64,000 nt of DNA from an uncultured Lachnospiraceae bacterium (GCA_910584845.1 CAJUDH010000011.1:1-64000), one strand, 5' to 3'; counted from the stretch's first letter, positions 17,726 to 25,936 are shown. Translations and numbers: made by a program. Notes: generated from the sequence alone by a model not told the origin.

Positions 17726-18661
17726 CTATTTGTCCGGGTTCCCATCGGATGCTTTTTTCTTGCTTTCCCATTTCCGGGCACAGAATATAAAATACCCCAG
17801 CCGGGTCTCAAATAACAGGCGGCACGGATACCGCGTCATAAAATCTTCCCGGAATTCATCTTTGGTCAGCAGTTCTTCTTTATTTAACTGGTAAGTAACG
17901 TCGGATTTAAAAAGCTTGCCTAAATGGTGGAAAAACTGTTCCACAATCTGCATGGAAGCGTCCCTCACCAGCTCTGGTTTCTGCATGGCAGTGAACCCCA
18001 AAATCAAACCGACGCCACGGCGGGCCAGCTGTTCTTCCAGCCCCAAAAGGATCTGTACTTTCCCCCCGTCATCCATGTCATAACACAGGCGGTAATAATA
18101 CCCTTTCCGGATGCTCCTGCCATTGTATTCGGCGTCAACAAGCTCCGCGTCCAAGCGGAATACATCCTTCATGGCCTGCTTGACTGCACCGGCTACCACT
18201 GGCGCCTCCGGCGTATCGTCGTAAACCTTTTTGGCATCTACGTTTCCCATGATGGCCTGGTCTTCCACCATAATATGGCCGGTGAGCCAGCCAACCATAA
18301 CGTTTACAAAACGCTGCACGGCCGCCGGGGAATACCCCGATGCCTCCAGGCGCTTCTTCAGGGAAACCAATGTAACATCCCGGAAATCATCATGGCGCTT
18401 TTTATGCTTTTCATAGCCTTTAAAGTGGATGGAACGCATATAGGCTTCTTCTTCTGAAAAATGGGTCATAGTGTAATCTTCCAGAAATTTAATGCTCTCC
18501 TTACATACGCTTTGGCAGTCTGCTTCATGTTCCACCAAATCCATCAGTTTCCCTACTTTCCGGAAAAGCCTGGCATGTGCTTTGTCTATGGCCAGGACTC
18601 CTATGTTAAATTTGTCGTTCCATAACGGTTTGCCCACCTTTTTACACCTCTTTTCAAACAT
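17726..18661 (-). CDS. Hemerythrin-domain protein with a C-terminal CheX/phosphatase-like domain
   Basis: About 311 residues. Residues 10-140 form a bacteriohemerythrin domain with WNDKFNIGV, IDKAHARLF, HFSEEEAYM, HKKRH and HIMVED, supplying the His/Glu/Asp ligands of a di-iron site that binds oxygen. The rest (about 165-300) has a KPELVRDASMQIVEQFFHHL segment reminiscent of CheX/CheC-type phosphatases or chemotaxis-linked domains; this is a tentative call. The ATG at 18661 overlaps the stop of the GGDEF gene (TAATG), but a GTG at 18637 has a better Shine-Dalgarno (AGAGGTG, 7 bases) and gives the usual short hemerythrin N-terminus. The coupling suggests an oxygen or redox sensor working with c-di-GMP signalling. 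Confidence 0.85.
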   Translation of the reverse strand: MFEKRCKKVGKPLWNDKFNIGVLAIDKAHARLFRKVGKLMDLVEHEADCQSVCKESIKFLEDYTMTHFSEEEAYMRSIHFKGYEKHKKRHDDFRDVTLVSLKKRLEASGYSPAAVQRFVNVMVGWLTGHIMVEDQAIMGNVDAKKVYDDTPEAPVVAGAVKQAMKDVFRLDAELVDAEYNGRSIRKGYYYRLCYDMDDGGKVQILLGLEEQLARRGVGLILGFTAMQKPELVRDASMQIVEQFFHHLGKLFKSDVTYQLNKEELLTKDEFREDFMTRYPCRLLFETRLGYFIFCARKWESKKKASDGNPDK

Positions 18662-19578
18662 TATTTTTCAAACCATTGTTCCATTTTTTCATTTGCCCAT
18701 ATGACCCTGTTGCGGCCAAACTTCTTGGCATCATACAGCATGGTATCCGCAATCTTTAAGTAAACTTCGTAAGAATTTTCCCTTTGGGGGATCAGGGTAA
18801 TGCCTCCGACGCTGACGGTTACCCACTGGGCGACAGACGGGTCATGGGGGATACGCAAGCCCTCCACGGCCTTGCGTATTTTCTTCAAATAATTAAAAGC
18901 CCGGGACGCATTGTCCCCTAAAAAGAACGCCACAAATTCTTCCCCGCCATAACGGGCCACAAAATCGGTGCTGCGCTGCAAATGGGACGATATCACCTTT
19001 GCCACGCCGGAGATCACCTTATCCCCGGCAGGATGGCCAAAGGTGTCATTGTATGATTTAAAATAGTCGATGTCAAACATGCAGACCGAAAAGGGCACCT
19101 GCAGGCGGGTCGCCTCGTTCCACTTAATAACGCTGTAGCAATCATGCTGCCGCCGGTTTGCGATCCCCGTCAGCTGGTCTGTCATGGACTGGTGCTCTAC
19201 TTGTTTCCGATACCGGTAAAGCTTGATGTGGGTATTGACCCTCGCCTTAACGATCAGAGGATGGAATGGTTTTGATATGTAGTCTACCGCGCCTAACATA
19301 AGCCCAAGCTGTTCATGCTTAATATCTGAGAGGCTTGTAATTAAGATCACGGGGACGCTCTGGGTAATAATTTCCTCCTGTAATTTCTTCAGCAGCGTAA
19401 AGCCATCCATCCCCGGCATAACCACGTCCAACAAAATCAGGGAAAATCCCCCCGAACTTGCATAAGAAAGGCCCTCTTCTGCTGTTTGTGCTATGGTAAT
19501 GTCATAGTCGGCATCTAAAATAAGTTTTAATTGGGTAGCCTGTGTAGGGCTATCATCAACAATCAATACTTTTTCCAT
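18661..19578 (-). CDS. Response regulator with a GGDEF diguanylate cyclase output
   Basis: A 305-residue cytoplasmic protein. Residues 1-120 are a receiver (VLIVDDSPTQ, phospho-Asp51 in LLDVVMPGMDG, Lys in ISKPFHP). The GGDEF domain follows, with SMTDQLTGIANRR, the active-site loop RYGGEEF (211-215) and the inhibitory I-site RSTD (202-205) exactly five residues before it. It should therefore make c-di-GMP and be product-inhibited. The ATG at 19578 follows GATGAGGAG; the in-frame ATG five codons upstream is less well placed. It is first in an operon with the hemerythrin gene, driven by the promoter at 19680-19708. No cognate kinase is adjacent. Confidence 0.93.
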   Translation of the reverse strand: MEKVLIVDDSPTQATQLKLILDADYDITIAQTAEEGLSYASSGGFSLILLDVVMPGMDGFTLLKKLQEEIITQSVPVILITSLSDIKHEQLGLMLGAVDYISKPFHPLIVKARVNTHIKLYRYRKQVEHQSMTDQLTGIANRRQHDCYSVIKWNEATRLQVPFSVCMFDIDYFKSYNDTFGHPAGDKVISGVAKVISSHLQRSTDFVARYGGEEFVAFFLGDNASRAFNYLKKIRKAVEGLRIPHDPSVAQWVTVSVGGITLIPQRENSYEVYLKIADTMLYDAKKFGRNRVIWANEKMEQWFEK

Positions 19579-19679
19579 GTCTACGCTCCTCATCTGGCTT
19601 CCGGCTTTTCCGGCCTTTTGGCATTTTTTATTTGCCTTTGTCTCAATCCAAAATCTGGAAGCCTGTTTATGGTAAATCC

Positions 19680-19708
19680 ATTATAGCATGGCATATCCAG
19701 TTAAGCAA
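19680..19708 (-). promoter_or_regulatory. Sigma-A promoter of the GGDEF/hemerythrin operon
   Basis: On the minus strand TTGCTT (19708-19703) and TATAAT (19685-19680) are separated by 17 bases, about 100 bases before the start codon at 19578. Confidence 0.6.
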
Positions 19709-19769
19709 GGGCCATCCGGCTATTGGCGCAGGCCCGTGAAGACGGCGGCTGTCATTTTCGCCAGCCAAA

Positions 19770-20732
19770 TCACGGCGCCGCCCCTGCTTTTGGTCCCACC
19801 GGCTTGATCCAGTAAAGGGTATCGCTGATTTTCCTCCCTTCAAACCAGGCCTCCTCTTCCTTTAACACCGTCAAATAGCTGCCTGCAAACTCCAAAGACA
19901 CCCGGCTGTGCTGCCCGGGCATTATGCTTACCAAATCTTTATAGACAACCTTCCCTTGATATACAAATACAAAACCTTCCGCTAAATCCGTACCCACCGT
20001 ATCGTTTACCCCTAATTCCCTGCTGATTTCCCATTCTAAAACCGGGTATTTTATGTATGCTACTTTATCCCATTGAAACCCCGTCACCTCAGACAATTTA
20101 AAAATACATGTCCCTTCCTGTGCCGATAGCCTGTCAATCGTTTGGAAAATACCTTTGCGCACCATATGTTTCCGGCTTATGGACCATGCACCGATTGCGG
20201 CTGCCGCAGCTATTGCAAGAAAAATAGCCATAAGGATACCGGCTGAAATGAATGCCTCTTTCCTTTTGAAACACCATACCCGAACATCCTGCCATGTGGC
20301 TTTCCGGAAGAAAAACGCTTTCCATCCTTTTTGCCTGATCTGTTCCCTCCATCTGCCCTTATTTTTGCGGATGGTAAGGGCAAGGGCTATGGTAAACGAC
20401 AGGAGGGTCCATGGTATGGAATAGTATACGGTAATGATCGACGTATAAAAGTAGGGAAGCCATTCGGAATGGTTTACGGAATCGTTTAACGTATCGCTCA
20501 CATAACAGACAAGGGCCGTCAAGGCAAAACCCAGGGGCAAAACCCACATACTGCACGGTTTCAATTTATAGAATAAGAGCAGGCCGATTATGGTAATGCC
20601 GTTTAAAAGGAAAAGGACGTCCTCCCCGCCGCCCATTCCCCCGGACCACAAGTAAACAAATATTTCCACCATAATACCCGGCAGCGTTATACTTAAGAAT
20701 AGGCTGCATACGTTTTTCATCCTGTTTTCCAT
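19770..20732 (-). CDS. Polytopic membrane protein of unknown function
   Basis: About 320 residues. The N-terminal half has four to five hydrophobic helices (for example LFLSITLPGIMVEIFVYLW, VLFLLNGITIIGLLLFYKL, WVLPLGFALTALVCYV, WTLLSFTIALALTI), then a basic loop of about 40 residues and another helix (AFISAGILMAIFLAIAAAAA). The last 130 residues are probably extracytoplasmic. The ATG at 20732 follows GGAAGGGGACATTA. No family recognised. It stands alone between the repeat-protein gene and the c-di-GMP operon, in the same direction. Confidence 0.75.
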   Translation of the reverse strand: MENRMKNVCSLFLSITLPGIMVEIFVYLWSGGMGGGEDVLFLLNGITIIGLLLFYKLKPCSMWVLPLGFALTALVCYVSDTLNDSVNHSEWLPYFYTSIITVYYSIPWTLLSFTIALALTIRKNKGRWREQIRQKGWKAFFFRKATWQDVRVWCFKRKEAFISAGILMAIFLAIAAAAAIGAWSISRKHMVRKGIFQTIDRLSAQEGTCIFKLSEVTGFQWDKVAYIKYPVLEWEISRELGVNDTVGTDLAEGFVFVYQGKVVYKDLVSIMPGQHSRVSLEFAGSYLTVLKEEEAWFEGRKISDTLYWIKPVGPKAGAAP

Positions 20733-20911
20733 TAATGTCCCCTTCCCTGTTTCCATTCCAATTTATCCCCTTTACCTTTTTTCGGATACCATCCTCCTCT
20801 GCTTTTCACCCTGCCCCCGGGCCTCGATATATCCCTAAAAAAGCCAGGCCCCTATTCTAAATCTTACCATAAAATGATCTGGTGTGCACGGTATTTCCTG
20901 CAAAAAACAGG

Positions 20912-20970
20912 CCATAAATTTAAAAACACCTTACCGGAACAACATGAAAACAAAATGTCCCGGTAAGGTG
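20912..20970 (-). terminator. Intrinsic terminator after the repeat-protein gene
   Basis: A perfect 11-bp stem (CACCTTACCGG 20927-20937 with CCGGTAAGGTG 20960-20970) with a 22-base loop is followed on the minus strand by TTTTTAAATTT. It lies 61 bases after the stop at 21032. The rest of the gap down to 20757 shows nothing else I can name. Confidence 0.75.
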
Positions 20971-21031
20971 GCAGGTCGGTAAGGAAACACTCCACACGTT
21001 TCTATATTACTTCATTTCATAATTTTACCAA

Positions 21032-21667
21032 TTAATAAAATACCGTATGCGCACGCCGATATGCGTCGTTGTCTTTTTGTTTCAGCTCGCGTTCAACTTG
21101 GGACAGTTTTTTTTCAAGTTCCTTGATTTTCTTGCCGTCCTTTTCTGAATGGATCTGCTTTTTCAGTTCATCCCTCCTTTTTTTCAGCTTTTCAATTTCA
21201 CGGTCTACACGGTCTGTGTTGCCGGTGCACTTTTCCACTTTTTTATCGGGCCCCTTCCCCGGGCCGTCGGCCTTTTCATCTTCCTTTGGGCCTTCGGGCC
21301 CCATGCCTTCTTTCCGGCTTTCGGGCCCCATACCTTCCTTCGGGCCTTCGGGCCCCATACCTTCCTTCGGGCCTTCGGGCCCTGGCAGCCCGCCTGGCTT
21401 TCCAGGGGTGCCTGCCGCCTGGCTTTCAGGGGCTTCTTTTTCCGGGTTGTCAAAATAAATTTTATGTTTGCCTTCCCCGTCTTTGCCCAGCCAATAACGG
21501 CCGGACGATTCCTGTTTTTCCTCTGGGATATACTCATCTGTCTCCGGCTTCACAGGGCGTTTCTCATCGTCCTCTTCCGGCTTCCCCACTTTAAGCGGCC
21601 CTTTTGCCCCGGTGGCAGCGGCAGGCGAATGCACCGGACCAGAAACCATACGAGAAATTAATTCCAT
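21032..21667 (-). CDS. Low-complexity protein with GPEGPKEGM tandem repeats and a C-terminal coiled coil
   Basis: A 211-residue highly charged protein. The N-terminal 90 residues are acidic and disordered-looking. Residues about 92-130 hold four copies of a 9-residue unit, consensus GPEGPKEGM, reflected in the DNA as 27-bp repeats. The last 60 residues (DREIEKLKKRRDELKKQI and following) form a heptad-patterned coiled coil. There is no signal peptide or membrane segment, so it is probably cytoplasmic or a structural linker protein. The start is well supported by GGAGGGACAGAT. No family recognised. Confidence 0.75.
   Translation of the reverse strand: MELISRMVSGPVHSPAAATGAKGPLKVGKPEEDDEKRPVKPETDEYIPEEKQESSGRYWLGKDGEGKHKIYFDNPEKEAPESQAAGTPGKPGGLPGPEGPKEGMGPEGPKEGMGPESRKEGMGPEGPKEDEKADGPGKGPDKKVEKCTGNTDRVDREIEKLKKRRDELKKQIHSEKDGKKIKELEKKLSQVERELKQKDNDAYRRAHTVFY
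21281..21383. repeat. 27-bp tandem repeats inside the coding region
   Basis: About four imperfect copies in which CTTCGGGCCCCATRCCTTC recurs. They encode GPEGPKEGM units in the gene at 21032-21667. The period is a multiple of three, so changes in copy number would keep the frame. Confidence 0.8.
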
Positions 21668-21871
21668 ATCTGTCCCTCCAATTTAATCCCATCTGCTGGG
21701 CATTTAATTTTAAACTGCCGTTAAGAAGCATAGCGCGCTTTGCTTGCTCCCTTCCAGTTTAACGCCCTTAAAATGAAATTGCAATGCCTTGGGATTGAAA
21801 TGCACCCCCAATGTAACGAAATGGTTTTGCCGACGGCCCCGGAAAACCGATAACAAAAAAGCCTGTATTGT

Positions 21872-23155
21872 TTAAAGGCCCTTACAACGGTGTACCAATA
21901 TATGCAAAGAAAAAAAACGGCCCGTTTTCTCTGTGAGCATTGCGCCATGGTATTTCTCAGCCACTGCCCGGATATTAGAAAGCCCGGTCCCTATAGGGGG
22001 CAAAGGCCCGGCTGGACAAGTATTTTCAAACGTCAGCCGGTAAAAATCACCCTGCTGCTCCCCCATGATCCGGATCGACTTCTCCCCATTGCCGGATTGG
22101 CAGGCATGGATTGCGTTATCCAGGGCATTGGCAAAAATCACACATAAATCAAAATCGTCGACGCCGCAAGGGTTGGGGAGGCATAAAGACACTTCGGCCC
22201 CGATCCCTTCTGCCTTTGCCCGGCCCAGTTTTTCGCCCAGTAATATATCTACTACCGGATTGCCTGTCTCACAAGGCAGAGACAGGCAATCCGAGGCCTT
22301 TTCCAGCTTTTGCAAATAAGCTTTGCCCTCTTCCCATTTTCCGCCGTTTAACAAACCACTCAATACAGACAGGTGGTTTTTGATGTCATGGCGGAACGCC
22401 TTTGTCTGCCCATAGCGCATTTGCGCTTCCGCAATGTAGATTTTCTGCGCCTCGGCCGCCTGGGCCAGGGAATCCAGGGATGCCTGCGCCTGAAAACCTT
22501 GGCAGATGCGCCGGTACGCATACAATGTACACAACAGCGCCCCTAGCCCCAACGCCTGCAAAAGCAGCAATATGGCATGCTTGCTCGCCTGTGGCCATGT
22601 AATGGTTAAAGAGGCCGTACTATAAGATGTGTGTAAAATATAAAGTTCTGCCGCTGTAAAAAACAGCCCAGGCAACAGCAGCAGGCCGATATATGGCATA
22701 TCGCCCCTTTGTTCCAAAGGCAATAATTTCAACACAACCCCATAACAGCAGGCGCAAACCCCAAATGCTGACAAGGTTGCCAAAAACAGCAGCAGATACA
22801 GAAACGGCTCCCCAATCCAGTTAGGGAGTACCACCGCCTCAGCCGAATTGACTAGGCCAAAGGAAAGCCATGAAGTATAAAGGGCCAAAATAGAGGCGGC
22901 ACAGGACGACGAAGGCAGGTTTCCCATAGCAAAGCGGCTTATGCCATATAGCACAAGCAGCTGGCTTCCCATGGCAGCTACCCCTGAAAAAGAGAGTTTC
23001 CGAAAACTATATTCCAGAATGCAAAGCAGCAAAAAATAGGCAAAAAAACACCGTACCCCTTTCCGTTTTCCGGTAAATCGGCTGACAAAAGCAATATGCA
23101 TAACCCCTTGCCCAACAAGGTTGAGCCCGTCCAGGCATAAGCCGAAATAATCCAT
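21872..23155 (-). CDS. GHKL-domain sensor histidine kinase (AgrC/ComD type)
   Basis: A 427-residue membrane kinase. The N-terminal 220 residues contain six to seven hydrophobic helices, as in peptide-pheromone receptors. The phospho-acceptor motif is FRHDIKNHLSVL, followed by the N-box NALDNAIHAC and GTGLSNI. The ATG at 23155 is one base after the TGA of the LytTR regulator gene, so the pair is co-transcribed with the regulator first. No agrB/agrD-type processing or pheromone genes are adjacent, so the signal is unknown. Confidence 0.9.
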   Translation of the reverse strand: MDYFGLCLDGLNLVGQGVMHIAFVSRFTGKRKGVRCFFAYFLLLCILEYSFRKLSFSGVAAMGSQLLVLYGISRFAMGNLPSSSCAASILALYTSWLSFGLVNSAEAVVLPNWIGEPFLYLLLFLATLSAFGVCACCYGVVLKLLPLEQRGDMPYIGLLLLPGLFFTAAELYILHTSYSTASLTITWPQASKHAILLLLQALGLGALLCTLYAYRRICQGFQAQASLDSLAQAAEAQKIYIAEAQMRYGQTKAFRHDIKNHLSVLSGLLNGGKWEEGKAYLQKLEKASDCLSLPCETGNPVVDILLGEKLGRAKAEGIGAEVSLCLPNPCGVDDFDLCVIFANALDNAIHACQSGNGEKSIRIMGEQQGDFYRLTFENTCPAGPLPPIGTGLSNIRAVAEKYHGAMLTEKTGRFFSLHILVHRCKGL

Positions 23156-23156
23156 A

Positions 23157-23870
23157 TCACGCCCCCCTCCCCTTCATATGGCGCAAAAGGGCCTTGGTTA
23201 AATCCCGTTCCCGCAGCCGGGATACCGGAATCGCCGCACCCTGCGGCAGCAATACCTGGCCGCCATTGCATCCACGGACATAATCCAAGTTGACCAGGTA
23301 GCTCCTGTGGCATTTGAAAAACCTTCCGTCCACACACCGCTCAAAATTGCTCAGTTTATTATAATAGCCAATGGTTTTCCCGTCTTTTTGATGAAGGTAG
23401 ATTTTGCGCCCCTGCACTTCACAATATACAATATCCGACAGCAAAACCACCTCGCAGGAGATGCCTTTTTGGATGACAATGCCCTTTGCCGCCTGCCCCT
23501 CCAAAAGCCGGACCGCCCGGTCCATAGCACGCCAAAAATGGCGTCTGTCCAGCGGCTTCACCAGATAATCATATGCCTCCACCTCAAAAGCGTCAAATAC
23601 ACATTCTTTCAAAACGGTTATAAAAACCAGCAGGCTACGGTTCCCCCGCTGCCGCAGCATCCGGGCAGTTTCCATCCCGTTTGGCGGCTCCATCTGAATA
23701 TCGAGGAAGATCAAATCAAAATCATGGCCATACGCTAACAAGGAACGCCCGTCGGAAAAACTTTTGACACTATAAGAGGATATGCCCCTCTCTTCCATAT
23801 ATTGGGAAAGAAGGCCAATGACCTCCTCCACCATAAAAGGTTCATCATCACAAATCGCAAATGTCATCAT
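23157..23870 (-). CDS. LytTR-family response regulator (AgrA/VirR type)
   Basis: About 237 residues. The receiver starts MTFAICDDEPFMVEE, has its phospho-Asp in IFLDIQM and the conserved Lys in YLVKPL. The C-terminal LytTR DNA-binding domain shows IVYCEVQGRKIYLH, FKCHRSYLVNLDYV and PVSRLRE. The start is taken as the ATG at 23870, with GGTGAT upstream; a GTG at 23882 and the next ATG at 23867 are alternatives. With the GHKL kinase it forms a two-component pair. Targets are unknown; I saw no clear pair of LytTR direct repeats nearby. Confidence 0.9.
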   Translation of the reverse strand: MMTFAICDDEPFMVEEVIGLLSQYMEERGISSYSVKSFSDGRSLLAYGHDFDLIFLDIQMEPPNGMETARMLRQRGNRSLLVFITVLKECVFDAFEVEAYDYLVKPLDRRHFWRAMDRAVRLLEGQAAKGIVIQKGISCEVVLLSDIVYCEVQGRKIYLHQKDGKTIGYYNKLSNFERCVDGRFFKCHRSYLVNLDYVRGCNGGQVLLPQGAAIPVSRLRERDLTKALLRHMKGRGA

Positions 23871-23914
23871 TTTTATCACCACATTTTCTTATCTGGATAT
23901 TTTATCAAACATTC

Positions 23915-23948
23915 GGAAAAAGGGCAATCCTGTCGGCGCAGGATGCCC
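23915..23948 (-). terminator. Intrinsic terminator upstream of the LytTR gene
   Basis: On the minus strand GGGCATCCTG pairs with CAGGATTGCCC (one bulged base, 6-base loop) and is followed by TTTTTCC. It would end a transcript coming from about 24040-24330, where only a short or decayed reading frame remains. Confidence 0.6.
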
Positions 23949-24038
23949 TAAACCTGTAATGAGATGTATGATATTGCCGGCCGGATCTTGTATGTGGTCC
24001 TGCAATTGCCTCGTTAGGCAGGCCTTTGTTTTATCCCT

Positions 24039-24174
24039 TTATGCCATTCGCCTGGCTATTGTGGCAAAGTCCCTTTTATGGTTGTACCCGCCTTTATACC
24101 CTGATGTTTTTTTGCAGCCCCCATGCGATTGTACAAGCCTCTTCCAGTTCTTCCAGATTGTAAAAAGCATCCAT
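24039..24174 (-). pseudogene. Small frameshifted reading frame, unknown
   Basis: From an ATG at 24174 with a GGGGGGAG ribosome-binding site the minus strand reads MDAFYNLEELEEACTIAWGL, then a run of seven A. In the present frame it stops after six more codons. With one A fewer it would continue through SGYKGGYNHKRDFATIARRM to a stop at 24039, giving a 44-residue basic peptide. A second short remnant (ESARKLVADKIKNYLHSDNK) lies just upstream at about 24205-24310. Both precede the terminator at 23948-23915. This may be a small gene broken by an indel, a sequencing error, or chance; the family is unknown. Otherwise the 720-base gap between the LytTR gene and hsp20 holds only the hsp20 regulatory region. 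Confidence 0.3.
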
Positions 24175-24480
24175 AACGCAGCTCCCCCCAATACATGTTA
24201 TCCCCCTCACATAGGTATTTTATTATCGCTGTGGAGGTAATTTTTAATCTTATCCGCCACCAATTTTCTGGCGCTTTCACGGCCTTTTTCCAAATTCTTT
24301 CTGCCAAAGCCCCAGAAGATAAATTAAATAAATGCCCGGCCTATGGGATAAGAAACCTGATTTGTGGAATACTACACGATGAAACCGGGCGGATCCGGAA
24401 ACAGGGCCAGGCAGCAATGATTTTCAGCAGATAAAGGAACCGGGGTAAATTCCCACATTTCACAGATAATTCACAAAGTT

Positions 24481-24507
24481 TTAGCACTCACCGCTTGACA
24501 GTGCTAA
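24481..24507 (+). promoter_or_regulatory. CIRCE operator (HrcA binding site)
   Basis: TTAGCACTC (24481-24489), nine bases, then CAGTGCTAA (24499-24507). This matches the CIRCE consensus TTAGCACTC-N9-GAGTGCTAA with one mismatch. It overlaps the -35 box of the hsp20 promoter, so HrcA should repress hsp20 until heat or protein stress. Confidence 0.9.
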
Positions 24508-24523
24508 CAACACGTGTTATATT
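24495..24523 (+). promoter_or_regulatory. Sigma-A promoter of hsp20
   Basis: TTGACA (24495-24500), 17 bases, TATATT (24518-24523). The -35 lies inside CIRCE. The spacer also contains the perfect palindrome AACACGTGTT (24509-24518). Confidence 0.85.
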
Positions 24524-24601
24524 ACTATTATAACAAATAACACATAAGCCGACGGGTGATTCAGAAACTACATCCGTTCCCATAAGAAGGAGGAATGATT
24601 T

Positions 24602-25042
24602 ATGTTATTTACACCATCAAGAAGGCAGTCAGGTTTTGATTTATTTGATGATTTTTTCAATGGCCCTTTTTTTAGCACACCGGTAAACCATCCCGAAAAT
24701 ACGCTTATGCGCACCGATATTCAAGATGACGGCACCCATTACCAGCTGGATATTGAATTGCCTGGTTTTAAAAAGGAAGATATTAAGGCAGAATTAAAGA
24801 ACGGTTACCTGACCATCGCCGCCGCCCATGAGGAAAATAAGGAGCAAAAAGATTCCCGTGGCAAACTGGTCCGCCAGGAACGTTACAGCGGTTCCTGCAG
24901 GAGGAGCTTTTACGTAGGCGACGGCTTGATGCAGGAAGATATTAAAGCAGCCTTTGAAAACGGCATTTTAAAGCTGCACTTCCCCAAAGAAGCACCAAAA
25001 TCCGTTGAGGAACCCCCCAAATATATCCCCATTGAAGGATAA
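24602..25042 (+). CDS. hsp20: Hsp20/alpha-crystallin small heat-shock protein
   Basis: A 146-residue ATP-independent chaperone that holds unfolding proteins. The alpha-crystallin domain starts at about residue 36 (MRTDIQDDGTHYQLDIELPG), contains FKKEDIKAELKNGYLTI, and ends with the beta-strand FENGILKLHFPK. The C-terminus PPKYIPIEG carries the IPI form of the I-X-I/V oligomerisation motif. AAGGAGGAATGATTT precedes the ATG. It is one of few plus-strand genes here and is controlled by CIRCE; the large palindrome 3' of it probably terminates the transcript. Confidence 0.95.
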   Translation: MLFTPSRRQSGFDLFDDFFNGPFFSTPVNHPENTLMRTDIQDDGTHYQLDIELPGFKKEDIKAELKNGYLTIAAAHEENKEQKDSRGKLVRQERYSGSCRRSFYVGDGLMQEDIKAAFENGILKLHFPKEAPKSVEEPPKYIPIEG

Positions 25043-25095
25043 CCGGCAATTTAACGCAATAAAAAGCCTGCCTGGAAGGCATTTGCCCCAGAGGG

Positions 25096-25201
25096 CAAAA
25101 AGGCTGTTCCAAAATCCGGAAACCTCCACAAAATACGGTGCAAATTTGCCCAATGGCAATGCCATATTTTGTAGGAACCCTGATTTTGTAACAGCCTTTT
25201 C
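25096..25201. repeat. Long imperfect palindrome between hsp20 and the transglycosylase gene
   Basis: The outer arms read AAAAGGCTGTTCCAAAATC and, as its complement, GATTTTGTAACAGCCTTTT (one mismatch). The inner arms around CCACAAAATACGG and CCATATTTTGTAGG also pair, with GCAAATTTGC near the centre. The whole 106 bases could fold into one long hairpin and lies between two convergent genes, so a bidirectional terminator is likely. A small dispersed (MITE/REP-like) element is an alternative. Confidence 0.65.
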
Positions 25202-25219
25202 CTTATCCACGGCAATCCG

Positions 25220-25936
25220 TCACTCCATCGCCACCATCTGGGAAGCTACGGTTTCTACTTCTTCCGGGGAAAAGTATCCGCAAGCCTCCATACGCCGCAG
25301 GACCTGCCTTTGCCTTTTCTCCGCCAGCTGCTGGTTCTTAGACGGCGCGTACTTGCTGGGGGCATTGGGGATACCGGCCAACAAGGTGCTTTCGTATTCG
25401 GTCATCTCCATAGGCTCTTTCCCGAAATATCCCTGGCTGGCCTCCCTAACCGTATCATATCCGTCCCCGAAATAAATACTGTTTATATACAGCTCCAAGA
25501 TCTGGTCTTTCGAATAATCCCTCTCCAACGCAAAAGCCATAAATACTTCGGCCACTTTCCGCGTCATCTCTTTTTCCTGGGTGAAATACAAATTCTTGGC
25601 AAGCTGCTGTGTAATGGTGCTTCCGCCTTCCACAAACCTTCTGGCCCGGATGTCATGGAGGGCCGCCCGGCCAATGGCAATCAGGTCAATCCCCACATGT
25701 TGGTAAAACCGGTGGTCTTCTACGGATATTACCGCCTGCCGGTACACCTCCGGCACATCTTCCAGCTTGGTATAGCTTTCTTTTTGCTGGATCAAAGCCA
25801 CCTTCTCTTCCAGGCCCATGCCCTCCAAAGCTTCGCGGTACATGCTATATCCCTGTCCGGCCACGGTAAACCCAGCCAAAAGCATGGCAATTGATACAAA
25901 TAAAACCAAACGTCGGATCATCCTGCGTACAAACAT
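25220..25936 (-). CDS. Monofunctional peptidoglycan glycosyltransferase (GT51)
   Basis: A 238-residue membrane-anchored enzyme that polymerises lipid II into glycan strands. One N-terminal helix (LVLFVSIAMLLAGFTVAG) precedes the GT51 domain with SVEDHRFYQHVGID (catalytic Glu73), EGGSTITQQLAKN, and the segment ILELYINSIYFGDG. No transpeptidase domain follows, so the protein is of MtgA/SgtB type rather than a class A PBP. The ATG at 25936 follows AAGGGGGCGG; a GTG at 26002 would add 22 residues with no good ribosome-binding site. A DtxR-like palindrome lies upstream at 26062-26075. Confidence 0.92.
   Translation of the reverse strand: MFVRRMIRRLVLFVSIAMLLAGFTVAGQGYSMYREALEGMGLEEKVALIQQKESYTKLEDVPEVYRQAVISVEDHRFYQHVGIDLIAIGRAALHDIRARRFVEGGSTITQQLAKNLYFTQEKEMTRKVAEVFMAFALERDYSKDQILELYINSIYFGDGYDTVREASQGYFGKEPMEMTEYESTLLAGIPNAPSKYAPSKNQQLAEKRQRQVLRRMEACGYFSPEEVETVASQMVAME

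Noticed and set aside
21281..21383. Regular 27-bp repeats as a CRISPR array
   Set aside because: There are no spacers; the copies are contiguous and encode an in-frame 9-residue protein repeat.
23883..24480. agrB/agrD pheromone genes beside the GHKL/LytTR pair
   Set aside because: No AgrB-like membrane protease and no AgrD-like peptide can be read in any frame; only short remnants occur.
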